Shown here in pieces: positions 9,415 to 19,474 of a stretch of DNA of 64,000 bases (positions are counted from its first letter, which is position 1; each line of letters starts with the position of its first letter). The DNA lies in the NCBI GenBank assembly GCA_019203745.1, contig CP078104.1, positions 4,526,001 through 4,590,000 of the forward strand. The letters run 5' to 3'. The stretch is from Chryseobacterium sp. E1 (GTDB lineage Bacteria > Bacteroidota > Bacteroidia > Flavobacteriales > Weeksellaceae). The position numbers and the translations under genes were made by a program. The notes beneath the pieces were generated by a model that saw only the letters and a list, made by a program, of their open reading frames with translations, had not been told where the DNA came from and did no database searches.

Positions 9415-11316
9415 ATGGAAGCAATACTTTTATACTTTGGAAAAACAATTTTATGTTCAGGTGTAATGTTTTTGTACTATCAGTTGTCTTTAAAAGACAA
9501 GACATTTCATCATTACAACAGATTTTATCTGCTGGCGGCCATATTGATATCATTATTGCTGCCTCTGATCAGAATAGATGATTTCACAATTGAAGTAAAC
9601 AGTGATGTATATATGCTTCTTGACAGGATTCAGAATTTTAATACAGACAAAAAATTAGACAATGGTAACCTTTATTTTAACATTATTTTTTCAGCTCTGG
9701 GACTGGTTTCTTTCTATTTTTAGGAAGATTGACCTACGGGATTTTTAAAATCCGCCAATTCAAAAAACAGTTTCAGAAAGAGAGTTTTGACGGGATCAAT
9801 TTTTACCGTACAAACCTGACCGAAGCTCCGTTCTCTTACTTTAAAAACCTTTTCTGGAAGAATACAATCACATTGAATTCCGAGATCGGGAAACAGATTT
9901 TAAAGCACGAAATGGTTCATATTGAACAGAAGCATTCATTTGATAAAATCTTTATCGAAATCATTACCGCTGTTTTCTGGTTCAATCCGTTTTTTCATAT
10001 CATTAAAAAAGAAATTAATCTAATCCATGAATATCTGGCTGATAAAAAGCCGTAAAACATTCGGACACCAAAGCATTTGCGCAGATGCTTTTAGCAAGCC
10101 ACTTTTCCGGAACACAGTTGCCTGCTGCCAGTCCGTTTCTAAGTTCAAACCTTAAAAAAGACTTAAGATGTTACAGAAACCAAAAACCAAGTTCGGATAT
10201 GCGCGAAGAATTTTTGCATTACCGGTTTTATTCTCAGTAGCCTTTGCTTATCTGGTAAATGCTAAAAACAGAGAAATTGAAGAGACCAATCTTTCTATTG
10301 AAAAAGCAGTTTCAGAAATTAAAAAAGATACTATAAGACCTGAGCAGAAAGCTCAAAAAGGAATCATAGAAGCCGGTGAGCCTTCATCTCCGGAGACAGA
10401 AGCAAAATTAGCTGCACTTGAGAAAAATATAAAAGAAAAAGAGACAGAGCTAAAGGGGCTGGATCCTGAAAGTGATGCTTTTAATAAGAAAATTGATGAG
10501 ATAAGCAGTCTGGCTGCAGAAATAGGGTCAGTTGTTGCCAACATAGAAGTTGATAAACATTTCAACTCTCCTGAATGGAAAAACCAGATGAAGGAACTTG
10601 AAAATATAGAGCCTCTTAATAAAAAAAAGAAATCCGAAGAATAAAAAGAGAAGCTGCAAAAGCCGGACGGGAGGCTGCAAAGATGGTTGGTAAACTACCG
10701 GTTCCTCCTGCGCCGCCTGCAGCTCCTGAAGAGCCCGAAGCTCCTAAAGTATTGTATTTTAACGATAATTTTGTAAATTACAGAGATCTGGGACCTAAAA
10801 AAAAAGAAAAGGTACGTAAAGCAATGAAGGAGGCTAAAAAAGCGATGCAGGAGAGCATGAAGGCCATGAAAGAAAGCCAAAAAGCTATGATGGCAGGTCA
10901 AATGGCAAGAATAGATGCTGACAAAGCCAGGATAGAAAGCGGGAGAATAAAAATTGACGTAGAAAAGATACGTAAAGATGCAGAAAAGGCAAGAATTGAT
11001 GCACAAAAATAGCCGCAGAAAGTATGAAAAGCCTTAAGGAAATTAATTTTTCCCAGTTGGGAAGCTCGTCTAAGGTGATTGTAATGAATGCGGATTTCAT
11101 TAAAAAAGACGGCAATGGAAACATTTCTATGGATGGGGTGAAAAAGTTCAATATAAGCAGTGGAGATGATGTCATGTACAAATATTATATTGACGGAAGG
11201 AGGTTTCAAAGATGATGTTTCGCTTAAACCCTTCTGAAATTGCCAGAGTTATGGTCAATAATCAGAAAACCGGAGATTTTAAGAAAGGCGAGGTAAAAGT
11301 TGAAACAAAGAAATAA
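9415..11316 (+). CDS. M56 (BlaR1-like) sensor metallopeptidase, frameshifted
   Basis: About 634 residues after repair of breaks near 9720, 10050, 10635, 11010 and 11207. The N-terminus has transmembrane helices (VMFLYYQLSL, YLLAAILISLLLPLI), then the cytosolic protease loop with the zinc motif HEMVHIEQKH (HExxH) and INLIHEYLADKKA, then another helix (FALPVLFSVAFAYLV near residue 270). Instead of a beta-lactam-binding domain it carries a long charged, coiled-coil periplasmic part with a PVPPAPPAAPEEPEAP linker and KARIDADKARIE-like repeats. The signal sensed is therefore probably not a beta-lactam. In an operon with the BlaI gene; a terminator follows. Confidence 0.8.
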
Positions 11317-11325
11317 GTTCCATCA

Positions 11326-11361
11326 GGCTTTGTCAATAAAATACAGGCAAAGCCTTTTTTA
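11326..11361 (+). terminator. Terminator after the M56 gene
   Basis: GGCTTTG (11326-11332) pairs with CAAAGCC (11348-11354), followed by T7. Confidence 0.8.
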
Positions 11362-11372
11362 TAATAACACCT

Positions 11373-12276
11373 ATGAAAAGTAAAGTCCTATTTTTTATGC
11401 TTCTGGGAATACTGACCAGTGCTCAGATCAACAGATTCTTTTATGAATATACATTTATCCCGGATTCCGGCAATAAGGAGGATGTGAAGAAAGAAATGAT
11501 GCTGCTGGATATCAGTAAAGACGGATCAGATTATTACAGTCATGATAAATTTGTAGCAGATTCCCTATCAAAAGCCGAACTTGAAAAACAACTGAAAGCA
11601 GGAGGCGGAAGTATAAGCATCAACAGAAGAGAAAAACCCGGCCAGGTTTCATATAAAGTGACCAAGCAATACCCGGATTTTAAAACCTATCTTTTCAGAA
11701 GCATCTCAATGGACAAATACAAAATCAGAGAAGATAAAAAACCGGAATGGAAAATTCTGCCGGACAAACAGAAAATCGGAGAATATAATGCCCAGAAAGC
11801 GGTAGCCAGTGTGGGAGGAAGAGAATGGACGGCCTGGTTTACTACCGATATTCCTTTTCAGGATGGTCCGTATATTTTCTATGGCCTTCCGGGATTGATC
11901 GTAAAAATTGAAGATGCTACGGGATCTCATAAAATGACTCTGGCAGGCAATAAAAAGTAAATATTCCTTACTCCAACGAAGACCTTCAGCTTCCCGATCA
12001 TGTAAAAGTGCTTGGAGTAGGTGGAAAAGAGATTGAAGTAACGAAAGATCAGTTTAAAAAAGCATGGAAAGCCTATGTAAATGATCCCACCAAAAATATG
12101 CGGGAAATGATGATGAAAAACGGAGGTGAGAACAATACCAGAGTCGCCTTTAAAGTAAAAACCGCAGACGGAAAGGAAATTTCTGATCCCAGCCAGGTAT
12201 TCCGTGAAATGGAAAAAAGAACGAAAGAGGCCCTTCAAAAGATAACAATCCGATAGAACCGGATCTTGTAAACTAA
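11373..12276 (+). CDS. GLPGLI family secreted protein, frameshifted
   Basis: About 300 residues. Signal peptide MKSKVLFFMLLGILTSAQ, central GREWTAWFTTDIPFQDGPY and the eponymous motif FYGLPGLIVKIED. Repair of breaks near 11958 and 12240 continues it through LGVGGKEIEVTKDQFKKAWK to PIEPDLVN. GLPGLI proteins are secreted or periplasmic Bacteroidota proteins of unknown function. Just after the BlaI/M56 unit but behind a terminator. Confidence 0.8.
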
Positions 12277-12299
12277 CATTATATATTTTCTAATACCGG

Positions 12300-12332
12300 C
12301 AGGGTGGCATAAGTGTCATCCTGTTTTTTATT
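12300..12332 (+). terminator. Terminator after the GLPGLI gene
   Basis: CAGGGTG and CATCCTG pair with a G-T wobble, followed by TTTTTT. Confidence 0.65.
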
Positions 12333-12424
12333 CCGGAGAACAACAGGTTTGGGTCATTAAACTGATCAAAGTTTTTTTCCTCTTTGAATCAACAATAAGT
12401 CAACAATAATCAGCGTTATATCTC

Positions 12425-12984
12425 ATGACAGAAAAAGAAAAATGTGCAGCAGGCCTTTTATACAATGCCAACCATGATCAGGAGCTTATTCAGGAGCGGA
12501 TACAGTGTAAAGATCTGTGCCAGGAATATAATCGGCTGAAAAATTCTGATATAGAAAACAGATACAGACTCCTTAAAAGCATTCTTGGAAGCCTAAAAGA
12601 AAATATCTGTATAGAACCCAGTTTCTGGTGTGATTACGGATACAATATTGAAGTAGGAGAGAATTTCTATGCCAATCACAACCTGGTTATTTTGGATTGT
12701 GCCAAAGTAAAGTTCGGTGATAATGTATTTATCGGTCCAAACTGCAGTTTCTATACCGCTGGACACCCCTGGATGCCCAACAGAGAAATGAAGGTCTTGA
12801 GTATGCATATCCCATTATGATAGGTGACAATGTATGGCTGGGAGGAAATGTTGTCGTTCTTCCGGGTGTTTCTATAGGAAATAATTCAGTAATAGGAGCG
12901 GGAAGTGTGGTGACCAGAGATATTCCGGAAAACGTAGTTGCAGTAGGAAACCCGTGTAAGATCGTTAAAAATATAACAGAATAG
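12425..12984 (+). CDS. Sugar O-acetyltransferase (maltose/galactoside type)
   Basis: About 186 residues, the usual length of Maa/LacA-type enzymes that acetylate sugars with acetyl-CoA. N-terminal Mac domain (EKCAAGLLYNANHDQEL), then left-handed beta-helix hexapeptide repeats (FWCDYGYNIEVGENFYANHN, VKFGDNVFIGPNCSFYTAGHP, MIGDNVWLGGNVVVLPGVSI, NSVIGAGSVVTRDIPENVVA). The catalytic His is in TAGHP. One frame break near 12772 must be repaired to read HPLDAQQRNEG. Single gene between terminators. Confidence 0.85.
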
Positions 12985-13010
12985 AAAAAATAAAAACCTC
13001 ATTACAAATA

Positions 13011-13040
13011 AAATCCCGGAACAACTTTCCGGGATTTTTT
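13011..13040. terminator. Bidirectional terminator
   Basis: ATCCCGGAA and TTCCGGGAT form a near-perfect stem with T on one side and A on the other. It lies between the convergent acetyltransferase and aldolase genes. Confidence 0.8.
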
Positions 13041-13063
13041 ATATCTGAATTAAGAATCAGTGA

Positions 13064-13715
13064 TTATGCTAATTTCTGGGAATCTGCAATAAACTGAGCC
13101 AATCCGCTGTCTGTTAATGGGTGCTTCAATAAGCTCAGGATCGGAGGAAGTGGAGATGTGATAACATCAGCTCCGATTTTAGCACAGTCGATGATGTGCA
13201 TTGAGTGACGGATAGAAACAGCTAAGATTTCAGTTTCAAACATATAGTTATCGAAAATTAATCTGATCTCCTGGATAAGATTTAATCCGTCAGTAGAAAT
13301 ATCATCCAATCTTCCAAGGAACGGAGAAACGTAAGTAGCTCCTGCTTTAGCGGCTAAAAGAGCCTGTCCCGGAGAGAAAATAAGCGTACAGTTGGTTTTA
13401 ATCCCTTTGTCTGAAAAATATTTTAAAGCTTTGATCCGTCCTTGATCATTGGGATCTTTACAACGATATTCGGGTGAATAGCAGCCAATTCGTCTCCTTC
13501 TTTAATCATTTCTTCATACGTAGTAGAAAGAACTTCCGCAGAAATATCTCCGTCTACAAGTTCGCAGATCGTTTTGTAATGGTTTTTGATAGCTTCAGCT
13601 CCCTGAATACCTTCTTTAGCCATTAACGAAGGGTTGGTAGTTACCCCGTCTAAGATTCCAAGGTCTCTTGCTTCCTTGATTTGCTCTAAATTAGCTGTGT
13701 CAATAAAAATTTCAT
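13064..13715 (-). CDS. fsa: Fructose-6-phosphate aldolase / transaldolase-like
   Basis: About 217 residues, the length of the short FSA/TalC group. The repaired N-terminus (T-run near 13705) reads MKFFIDTANLEQIKEARDLG with GVTTNPSLMAKEG, the family's start. IVVKIPM carries the Schiff-base Lys. A second break near 13432 joins KDGIKALKYFS; the C-terminus has LDDISTDG and GADVITSPLPPI. Members cleave or form fructose 6-phosphate, or act as transaldolases; sequence alone does not separate these. Monocistronic. Confidence 0.85.
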
Positions 13716-13911
13716 TTTGATAAATAGATTTATTTCCGCAAAGATAAGCGAATTAATTGAGTTCTGGAATATAGCAGGAGAGTTTTCAGAGTTTGAGCGT
13801 ATAGGGTACAGGTCACAGGTTTTGGGTCTCGTGATGGAAACTTTGAAGATTAAAAAGGGTTAAAAATTTCAGAATGAAGAAGAAATTTTAGTTTATCCGG
13901 ACCATACTCAT

Positions 13912-13919
13912 TAGTTTTG
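13912..13919 (+). promoter_or_regulatory. -7 box TAGTTTTG for the YdeI-like gene
   Basis: Matches the Bacteroidota TAnnTTTG element 19 bases before the start codon. Confidence 0.45.
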
Positions 13920-13937
13920 TAACTGACAACTTACATC

Positions 13938-14425
13938 ATGAAAAACAAAAACTTCACAGCAACCCTTGAAATTATCGGAATCAATCCTTTTGTCTTTGTT
14001 CCGGTAAATGTTTTGGATCAGATTTTTAAAGATTCAGGGAGAAACAAAAGCCCGGTTCCGGTAAGAGGTACGGTGAATGGGAAAGAATTTCAACAGAATC
14101 TGATGAAATATTTAGGAGAGTGGAGATTATATATTAATACGGTGATGCTGAAAAATTCACCTGAGAAGATAGGGAAGTGATTGAAGTGATGCTGGAATAT
14201 GATGATTCGGAAAGAATTCTTACGATTCATCCACAGCTGGAAAAAGCTATAAGAGAAAGCAATCTCGCCGCTGCCAATTTCGAAAAGCTTACCCCTTCAA
14301 GAAGGCATGAGCTGATCCGCTATATCAATAATCTGAAAACAGAAGCTGCTATTGAGCGGAATATTGATAAAATTATCCGGCATTTGCAGGGTGAAACAGA
14401 TTTCTTCGGAAAGAAAATAGAATAA
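13938..14425 (+). CDS. YdeI/OmpD-associated (DUF1905) protein
   Basis: About 162 residues. The N-terminal half is a DUF1905 beta-barrel (FTATLEIIGINPFVFVPVNV, RGTVNGKEFQQNLMKYLGEW, LYINTVMLK). The C-terminal half is the YdeI/bacteriocin-protection helical module (AANFEKLTPSRRHELIRYIN, AIERNIDKIIRHLQG). A one-base break near 14178 (REVIEVMLEYDD) splits them. The family's biochemical role is unclear. Followed by a bidirectional terminator. Confidence 0.75.
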
Positions 14426-14434
14426 AAGTCAATA

Positions 14435-14460
14435 AAAAAACCGGAAAATTTCCGGTTTTT
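14435..14460. terminator. Bidirectional terminator
   Basis: AAAAACCGGAAA and TTTCCGGTTTTT around a 2-base loop, between convergent genes. Confidence 0.85.
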
Positions 14461-14464
14461 GTTG

Positions 14465-15022
14465 TTATGAATTTAAAGCTTTGCTGAGTTTTACAGCATC
14501 CTGATTGGTTGGATCATACTGAATAGACTTGGCAATATGCTCTTTTGCTTTGGCAGGATCACTTTGCTGTTCTGCAAAAGCAATATAGAAATAGGCGTAA
14601 GCCAGATTCTTTTATTTTGTTCCACTTCTTCCGGTTTTACCGTCGCAATATATTTTTCATAAGCGATTTTTGCATTGGCATCATCTTTAGCAGACTGATA
14701 GGCATAAGCCTGGCTGTGTACGATGGAGCCCAGTCCGGAAGCAGTGCTGATATTTTTTCCACGTGTCAATAGCATTGGTCCAATCTGAAGCTTCCTGATA
14801 AGCTGCAGCCAGTTTTGCCAATGATTCTGTGTCTTTCGGGTTAGCCTCAATTTGTTTCTTAAGACCTTCAATTGTCGGATTACCTGTTTGGTTTACAGCA
14901 GCCGTAGTAGCTGTTTTATTTACAGTGTCTGTCTGAGTCGTTTGTGCGTTTGCAAAACTTGCAGCTCCTACAAGTGTTAAACCTAAAAATAGATTTTTAA
15001 TATTAACGTTAGCCATTTTCAT
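14465..15022 (-). CDS. Secreted TPR protein, frameshifted
   Basis: About 185 residues. Signal peptide MKMANVNIKNLFLGLTLVGA ending FANAQ, a Thr/Gln-rich linker, then TPR units (GLKKQIEANPKDTESLAKLA, YQEASDWTNAIDTW). Breaks near 14760 and 14600 split the rest; the repaired end reads ALSKALNS at 14465. The start could be the first Met at 15022 or the MAN six bases in. Function unknown; periplasmic scaffold-like. Confidence 0.65.
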
Positions 15023-15168
15023 ATTCTTATATTTAAAAATTCTTGAATTCTAAAATTCAATTATAATTCCAGAAAAGTCCAAATTTTAGAGGATTTAAGT
15101 TTTTTAGAAAATATTAACGGGATCCGTACTTTTTTAATGTAATTTTTGATTCGTTGAAGTTTGGGGTC

Positions 15169-15176
15169 TATCTTTG
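15169..15176 (+). promoter_or_regulatory. -7 box TATCTTTG for pepE
   Basis: TAnnTTTG match with TTG-rich sequence upstream, 38 bases before the pepE start. Confidence 0.5.
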
Positions 15177-15213
15177 TACTTCAACTTTTTGATCAACCCT
15201 ATAATTTTATTGT

Positions 15214-15903
15214 ATGAACATTATACTGGCCTCAACATCTACACTTTTCGGTGGAGAATATTTAGAATACCTAAGAGAACAACTCATCCGGTTATATGCA
15301 GGAATTGACGAAATCGTTTTTATTCCTTTTGCAAGACCCGGTGGGATTTCCACGATGATTACACGGCGAAAGCACGTTCTTTTTGAAACCATCAATATCA
15401 AAGTGAAAGGACTTCATGAATTTGAAAATAAAAAAGAGGCTTTAGATCAGGCAAAGGGATATTTTACTGGTGGCGGAAATACATTTTTGCTGGTTAAAAC
15501 ATTACACGAAGAAGGGCTGATGTCTGTTTTAAAAGAAAACGTAGAAAAAGGAAAACCTTACCTGGGATGCAGTGCAGGAAGTAATATCGGAGGGCAAAAT
15601 ATGAAAACCACGAATGATATGCCTATCGTTTATCCTCCAAGCTTCGATTGTATGGGATTGGTTCCGTTCAATCTCAATCCGCATTATCTTGATCCTAATC
15701 CGGATCTGAAACACAATGGAGAAACCAGAGAAACCCGTATCATGGAATTCCTTACCCAGAATGACATCAAGGTTGTAGGACTTAGAGAAGGAAACTGGAT
15801 CAGGAGAATAGGGGACACCATTACCGTGGAAGGAAGCGAACTGACCAGGATCTTTGAGAAAGATAAAGAACCTTACGAAATAGAAAGCGGAAGCCCACTA
15901 TAA
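15214..15903 (+). CDS. pepE: Dipeptidase E-like (peptidase S51)
   Basis: Intact, 229 residues, the normal size of alpha-aspartyl dipeptidases that cleave Asp-Xaa. The nucleophile Ser is in the elbow GCSAGSNI near residue 120, preceded by YFTGGGNTFLL. FNLNPHYLDPNP and GLREGNWIRR follow, as in the family. No signal peptide, so cytosolic. Its stop overlaps the start of the next gene (TAATG at 15901-15905), giving translational coupling. Confidence 0.85.
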   Translation: MNIILASTSTLFGGEYLEYLREQLIRLYAGIDEIVFIPFARPGGISTMITRRKHVLFETINIKVKGLHEFENKKEALDQAKGYFTGGGNTFLLVKTLHEEGLMSVLKENVEKGKPYLGCSAGSNIGGQNMKTTNDMPIVYPPSFDCMGLVPFNLNPHYLDPNPDLKHNGETRETRIMEFLTQNDIKVVGLREGNWIRRIGDTITVEGSELTRIFEKDKEPYEIESGSPL

Positions 15904-16752
15904 TGAAGAAAGAAGATATTGACCGTTTTATAGAGCGTAATCTTAAGAATTTCTCCGTCAACAGTACGGGTTGGGAGGGAATTATCAGACAAATGCTGTT
16001 TGAATTTGCCATAGGAGGCTGGAATCTTGAAAAAGATGTTTTTGGGAAAGAAGATTTCGGGAGCTGTGCTGCAATATATATTCTGAAGATAAAAATCTGA
16101 ATACTACACTTCAGAAGATTACAGAAAAATACTCGGAATTATCTCAGAAGACCTGTGAGATATGCGGCAGTGAAGGTAAAATGAGAACTGTGGATTCCTG
16201 GCAGACCACTTTATGCCTGAACCATTTTCTTGACCAAAAATCCGTGATAGAAATTGATGAGGAACTGAATGTAAAGTATAAGAAGAAAACCATCCTCAAT
16301 ATTAAAGATCTCGCTAAAGTAGAAGCAGAATCCGATCTTCAGGAATTAAAGCTTTACACAAAGGAATCTGTAAACACCAGTGAGCCTTTCAGTTTTTCAT
16401 GGCACGAACCGAACTATTATCTGCTTTTGAAGACTCTTCCTTTGGACTTGTTTCAGCAGGATATTCAAAACGAAATTTCAGATTTGTTCCAGAGCCTGGA
16501 AAATTGTGAAATATGTGGTTACAAAGCACTTCATCATAAATATTGTTTACGTTGCGGTAACGAGCCATGGGGGCAAGTCAGTTCCACAGAGATGATTATG
16601 AAGGAGAAACAGATTATATAAAGACCTGTCAGATAGATGCTTTTATAGACGAAAGCGATTATGAGAAGTATTTTAAATACGACCGTTCATTTGAGAGAGT
16701 TCCGGATCACAAGATCCTTTTTACTTCAGATGATCTGGAAGAATATGAATAG
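15903..16752 (+). CDS. Double zinc-ribbon protein, frameshifted
   Basis: About 283 residues after repair near 16080 and 16572. I do not recognise the family. Two zinc-binding motifs are visible: CEICGSEG with a later Cys-His (LCLNHF), and CEICGYKALHHKYCLRCG, a CxxC-N9-CxxC ribbon. The N-terminal part (DRFIERNLKNFSVNSTGWEG) and C-terminal acidic tail (DESDYEKYFKYDRSFERVPDHK) have no obvious domain. It overlaps the pepE stop by one base, so it is co-expressed with the dipeptidase. Confidence 0.6.
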
Positions 16753-16868
16753 CTTTTATTTTAAGTATATTTGATTAGATTTTAAATATAAATACGAAGA
16801 AATCGTTCATACGGATTGGCTTTGTGAATGCAGGCCACTAATAAAGTTAAGAACCAAAAGACAAAGTA

Positions 16869-18237
16869 ATGAAGAAAACACTTGCAGGATTCATCCTTTC
16901 CGTACAGGTTGTTTCTGCCCAGAATATCGCCCAGAAATTAGATAAGGTAACCAAAGACCTGATGGATTCTTCGGGAACCATTTCCTCTAATCTGTCATTT
17001 TATGTTTCAGATGAAAATGGGAACTTTATTTATGAGTATCAGGAAGCAAAGGGCTTTCTACAGCTTCTACCCAGAAAATCTTTACTGCAGGAGCTGCCCT
17101 TGAAGTTCTGGGAAAAGAGTATACCTATACTACTACATCAAGCTATTCGGGAAGCATATCAGCCGGTACCTTGAACGGAAACCTTTTTATCAGCTCCAAT
17201 GGAGATCCTACCCTGGGAAGCTGGCGGTATGATGCTTATAAGCCCGAAAATTTTAAAAACAAGCTGATAGAAGCCGTAAAAAAATCAGGAATTACAAAAA
17301 TATCGGGAGACCTGGTGATTGATGATTCGTATTTTGATCATCAGACAATTCCAGGAGGATGGCCATGGGATGATCTTGGTAATTATTACGGTGCAGGAGT
17401 CTGGGGAATCAACTGGAGGAAAATCAGTTTGATATCAACATCAACGGAACTGATTTTAAAAGTTTTTCCTATCCTTTAGAAGGTGTACAATGGTTAAATG
17501 ACCTGAAGACCGGTGGAAGCTCAGACCAGAGCCTGATCTTTACCGCCCCGCATTCTGATGTTGCCCTGATCAACGGGATGCTGCCGGCTGGGAAAACGGT
17601 GACGGTATCGGGGCTACACCCAACCCTCCATTACAGCTGGCTGCAGAAGTAAAACAATGGCTGAAAGAATCCGGAATTGAACTTTCTGGGAAAGCAGTGA
17701 CGAATTCTCAATTGGAAATAGAAGGGAAAAAGCACTGGAAGCCCCGAAAAATAATATCATTCTTACCTACAAGTCTCCTACTCTGGATAAAATTGTTTAC
17801 TGGTTTCTGAGAAAAAGTATCAACCTTTATGGGGAAACTTTAATCAAAACCTTAGGAAAAGAGAAAAAGGAAACCCCGGCTTCAAAAGCGGAGTCTCTTA
17901 TCTGAAAGAATTCTGGAAATCAAAAGGAATCAATCCGAATATGATCAACTTTGCAGACGGAAGCGGGCTCTCTCCACAGAATTACGCATCGGCAAAAGCT
18001 GAAGTACAGGCACTTTTATATGCTAAAAAGCAATCATGGTTTGAAGCGTACTATGATGGTTTTCCGGTGCAGGATAACGGAATGAAAATGAAGAGCGGTA
18101 CCATGAGGGATACTAAATCTTTCGCAGGCTATCATACGGCAAAAGACGGTAAAAAATACGTGTTTTCAATTATTATCAACAACTATCAGGGAAGCGGCAA
18201 TACAGAGCTGCAAAAGATCCTGAACGTTTTAAAATAA
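16869..18237 (+). CDS. dacB: D-alanyl-D-alanine carboxypeptidase/endopeptidase (PBP4)
   Basis: About 456 residues with a signal peptide (MKKTLAGFILSVQVVSAQ). Catalytic motifs are the SxxK box in STQKIF (readable after repair near 17050), GDLVIDDSYFDHQ, and KSGTMRDTKSFAGY as the KTG-equivalent. It trims D-Ala from peptidoglycan stem peptides or cleaves 4-3 crosslinks in the periplasm. Breaks near 17050, 17425, 17605, 17735 and 17870. The next gene starts 5 bases after its stop. Confidence 0.8.
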
Positions 18238-18242
18238 AGAAC

Positions 18243-19403
18243 TTGAGGAAATCAATACTCACCAGGCTGAATAACTGGATCATTTTTGTTGTCATGACTA
18301 CTTTGGTAATTGCCATTGTAGTGGCTTCCACATCGCTGATCAATTTCCTCAGAAAAGAAGAGATCAAAGGATCAGTCTCCTTTCCAAGGCGATCAGGATA
18401 CAGCAGGAGGTCAAAACCCCGGATACGGATGTCCTGGATCTGCTTCCGGATATCCTTAATATTAATAATACCATTCCGTTTATTGTAACCGATAAATACA
18501 AAAACCCGATCCTAGACCTGGGGTATTACCGTAATATTCCTGAAAGCACAATAAAAGACCCTGAAAAACTTCAGGACCTGATGCGGAATATGGAAAAAAT
18601 TATGATCCCATAGAAATCAAGGTTCCCGATGGTAATAACCAGTTCGTATATTATGACAACTCACGACTGCTTAATAATCTTCGGTATTCACCCTATATTT
18701 TAGGACTGTTTATCCTGCTATTTTGGCTTTTCTTTCTGGTTTTTCAGAACAATAAAAAAAACAGATGAAGGATATCTCTGGGCAGGTTTGGCTAAAGAAA
18801 CAGCCCACCAGATCGGGACTCCTCTTTCTTCAATGATAGGCTGGATGGAAATCATGAAACTGGATAATCCGGACTCTGAAGGAGTGCATGAGATTGAAAA
18901 AGACATTGAAAGACTGAGAACTATTTCTGAAAGATTTTCAAAAATAGGTTCTGTTCCTGAGCTCAATGATATGAACTTCAATGAAACGATTCAGGAAAAT
19001 TTTGATTATTTAAAAACAAGAATATCAAGGAAGATCAATTTTACCCTGCATCTACCAACCTATACGCTTCTGGTTCCCCATAATAAAATCCTGATGAGCT
19101 GGGTGATCGAAAACCTTGTTAAAAATGCTGTGGATGCCATGAAAGGTGAGGGGACCATTGTGCTGTCTGTCTTTGAAAGAAACAAGAATATTCTGGTTGA
19201 GGTGAAAGATACGGGAAGCGGAATGACAAAACAGCAGGCCAGAAATGCTTTTAAACCCGGATATTCTACCAAAAAAGAGGCTGGGGCTGGGATTGTCTTT
19301 AGCGAGAAGGGTCATTCATGAATACCATAACGGAGATATTAAAATTTCCCAGACGGAGGTAGGAAAGGGAAGTACATTCAGAATCACCATCAGAAAGGCT
19401 TAG
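18243..19403 (+). CDS. Membrane sensor histidine kinase, frameshifted
   Basis: About 386 residues. The likely start is TTG at 18243, reading LRKSILTRLNNWIIFVVMTT; an ATG at 18294 is the alternative. An N-terminal transmembrane helix, a short extracytoplasmic part and a second helix (YILGLFILLFWLFFLVF) precede the H-box AKETAHQIGTPLSSMIGWME, N-box WVIENLVKNAVDAMKG, G1 box VKDTGSGM and, after repair near 19285, the GWGLGLSLA G2 box. It autophosphorylates on His and probably feeds a response regulator not in this window. Breaks also near 18380, 18600 and 18750. Confidence 0.8.
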
Positions 19404-19442
19404 GAATCCGGAGGAATTCAAATCTGAATTTCAAGGAATAAA

Positions 19443-19473
19443 AAAGCGGAGAAATTGTTTCCCCGCTTTTCCG
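19443..19473. terminator. Bidirectional terminator
   Basis: AAAAGCGGAGAAA and TTTCCCCGCTTTT pair with one mismatch, between the convergent kinase and M61 genes. It follows the repaired M61 stop. Confidence 0.75.
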
Positions 19474-19474
19474 T

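Noticed and set aside
10695..11209. Three overlapping minus-strand ORFs of about 100 aa
   Set aside because: They are antisense to the Lys/Ala-rich coiled-coil part of the M56 gene, whose biased codons leave the reverse frames open.
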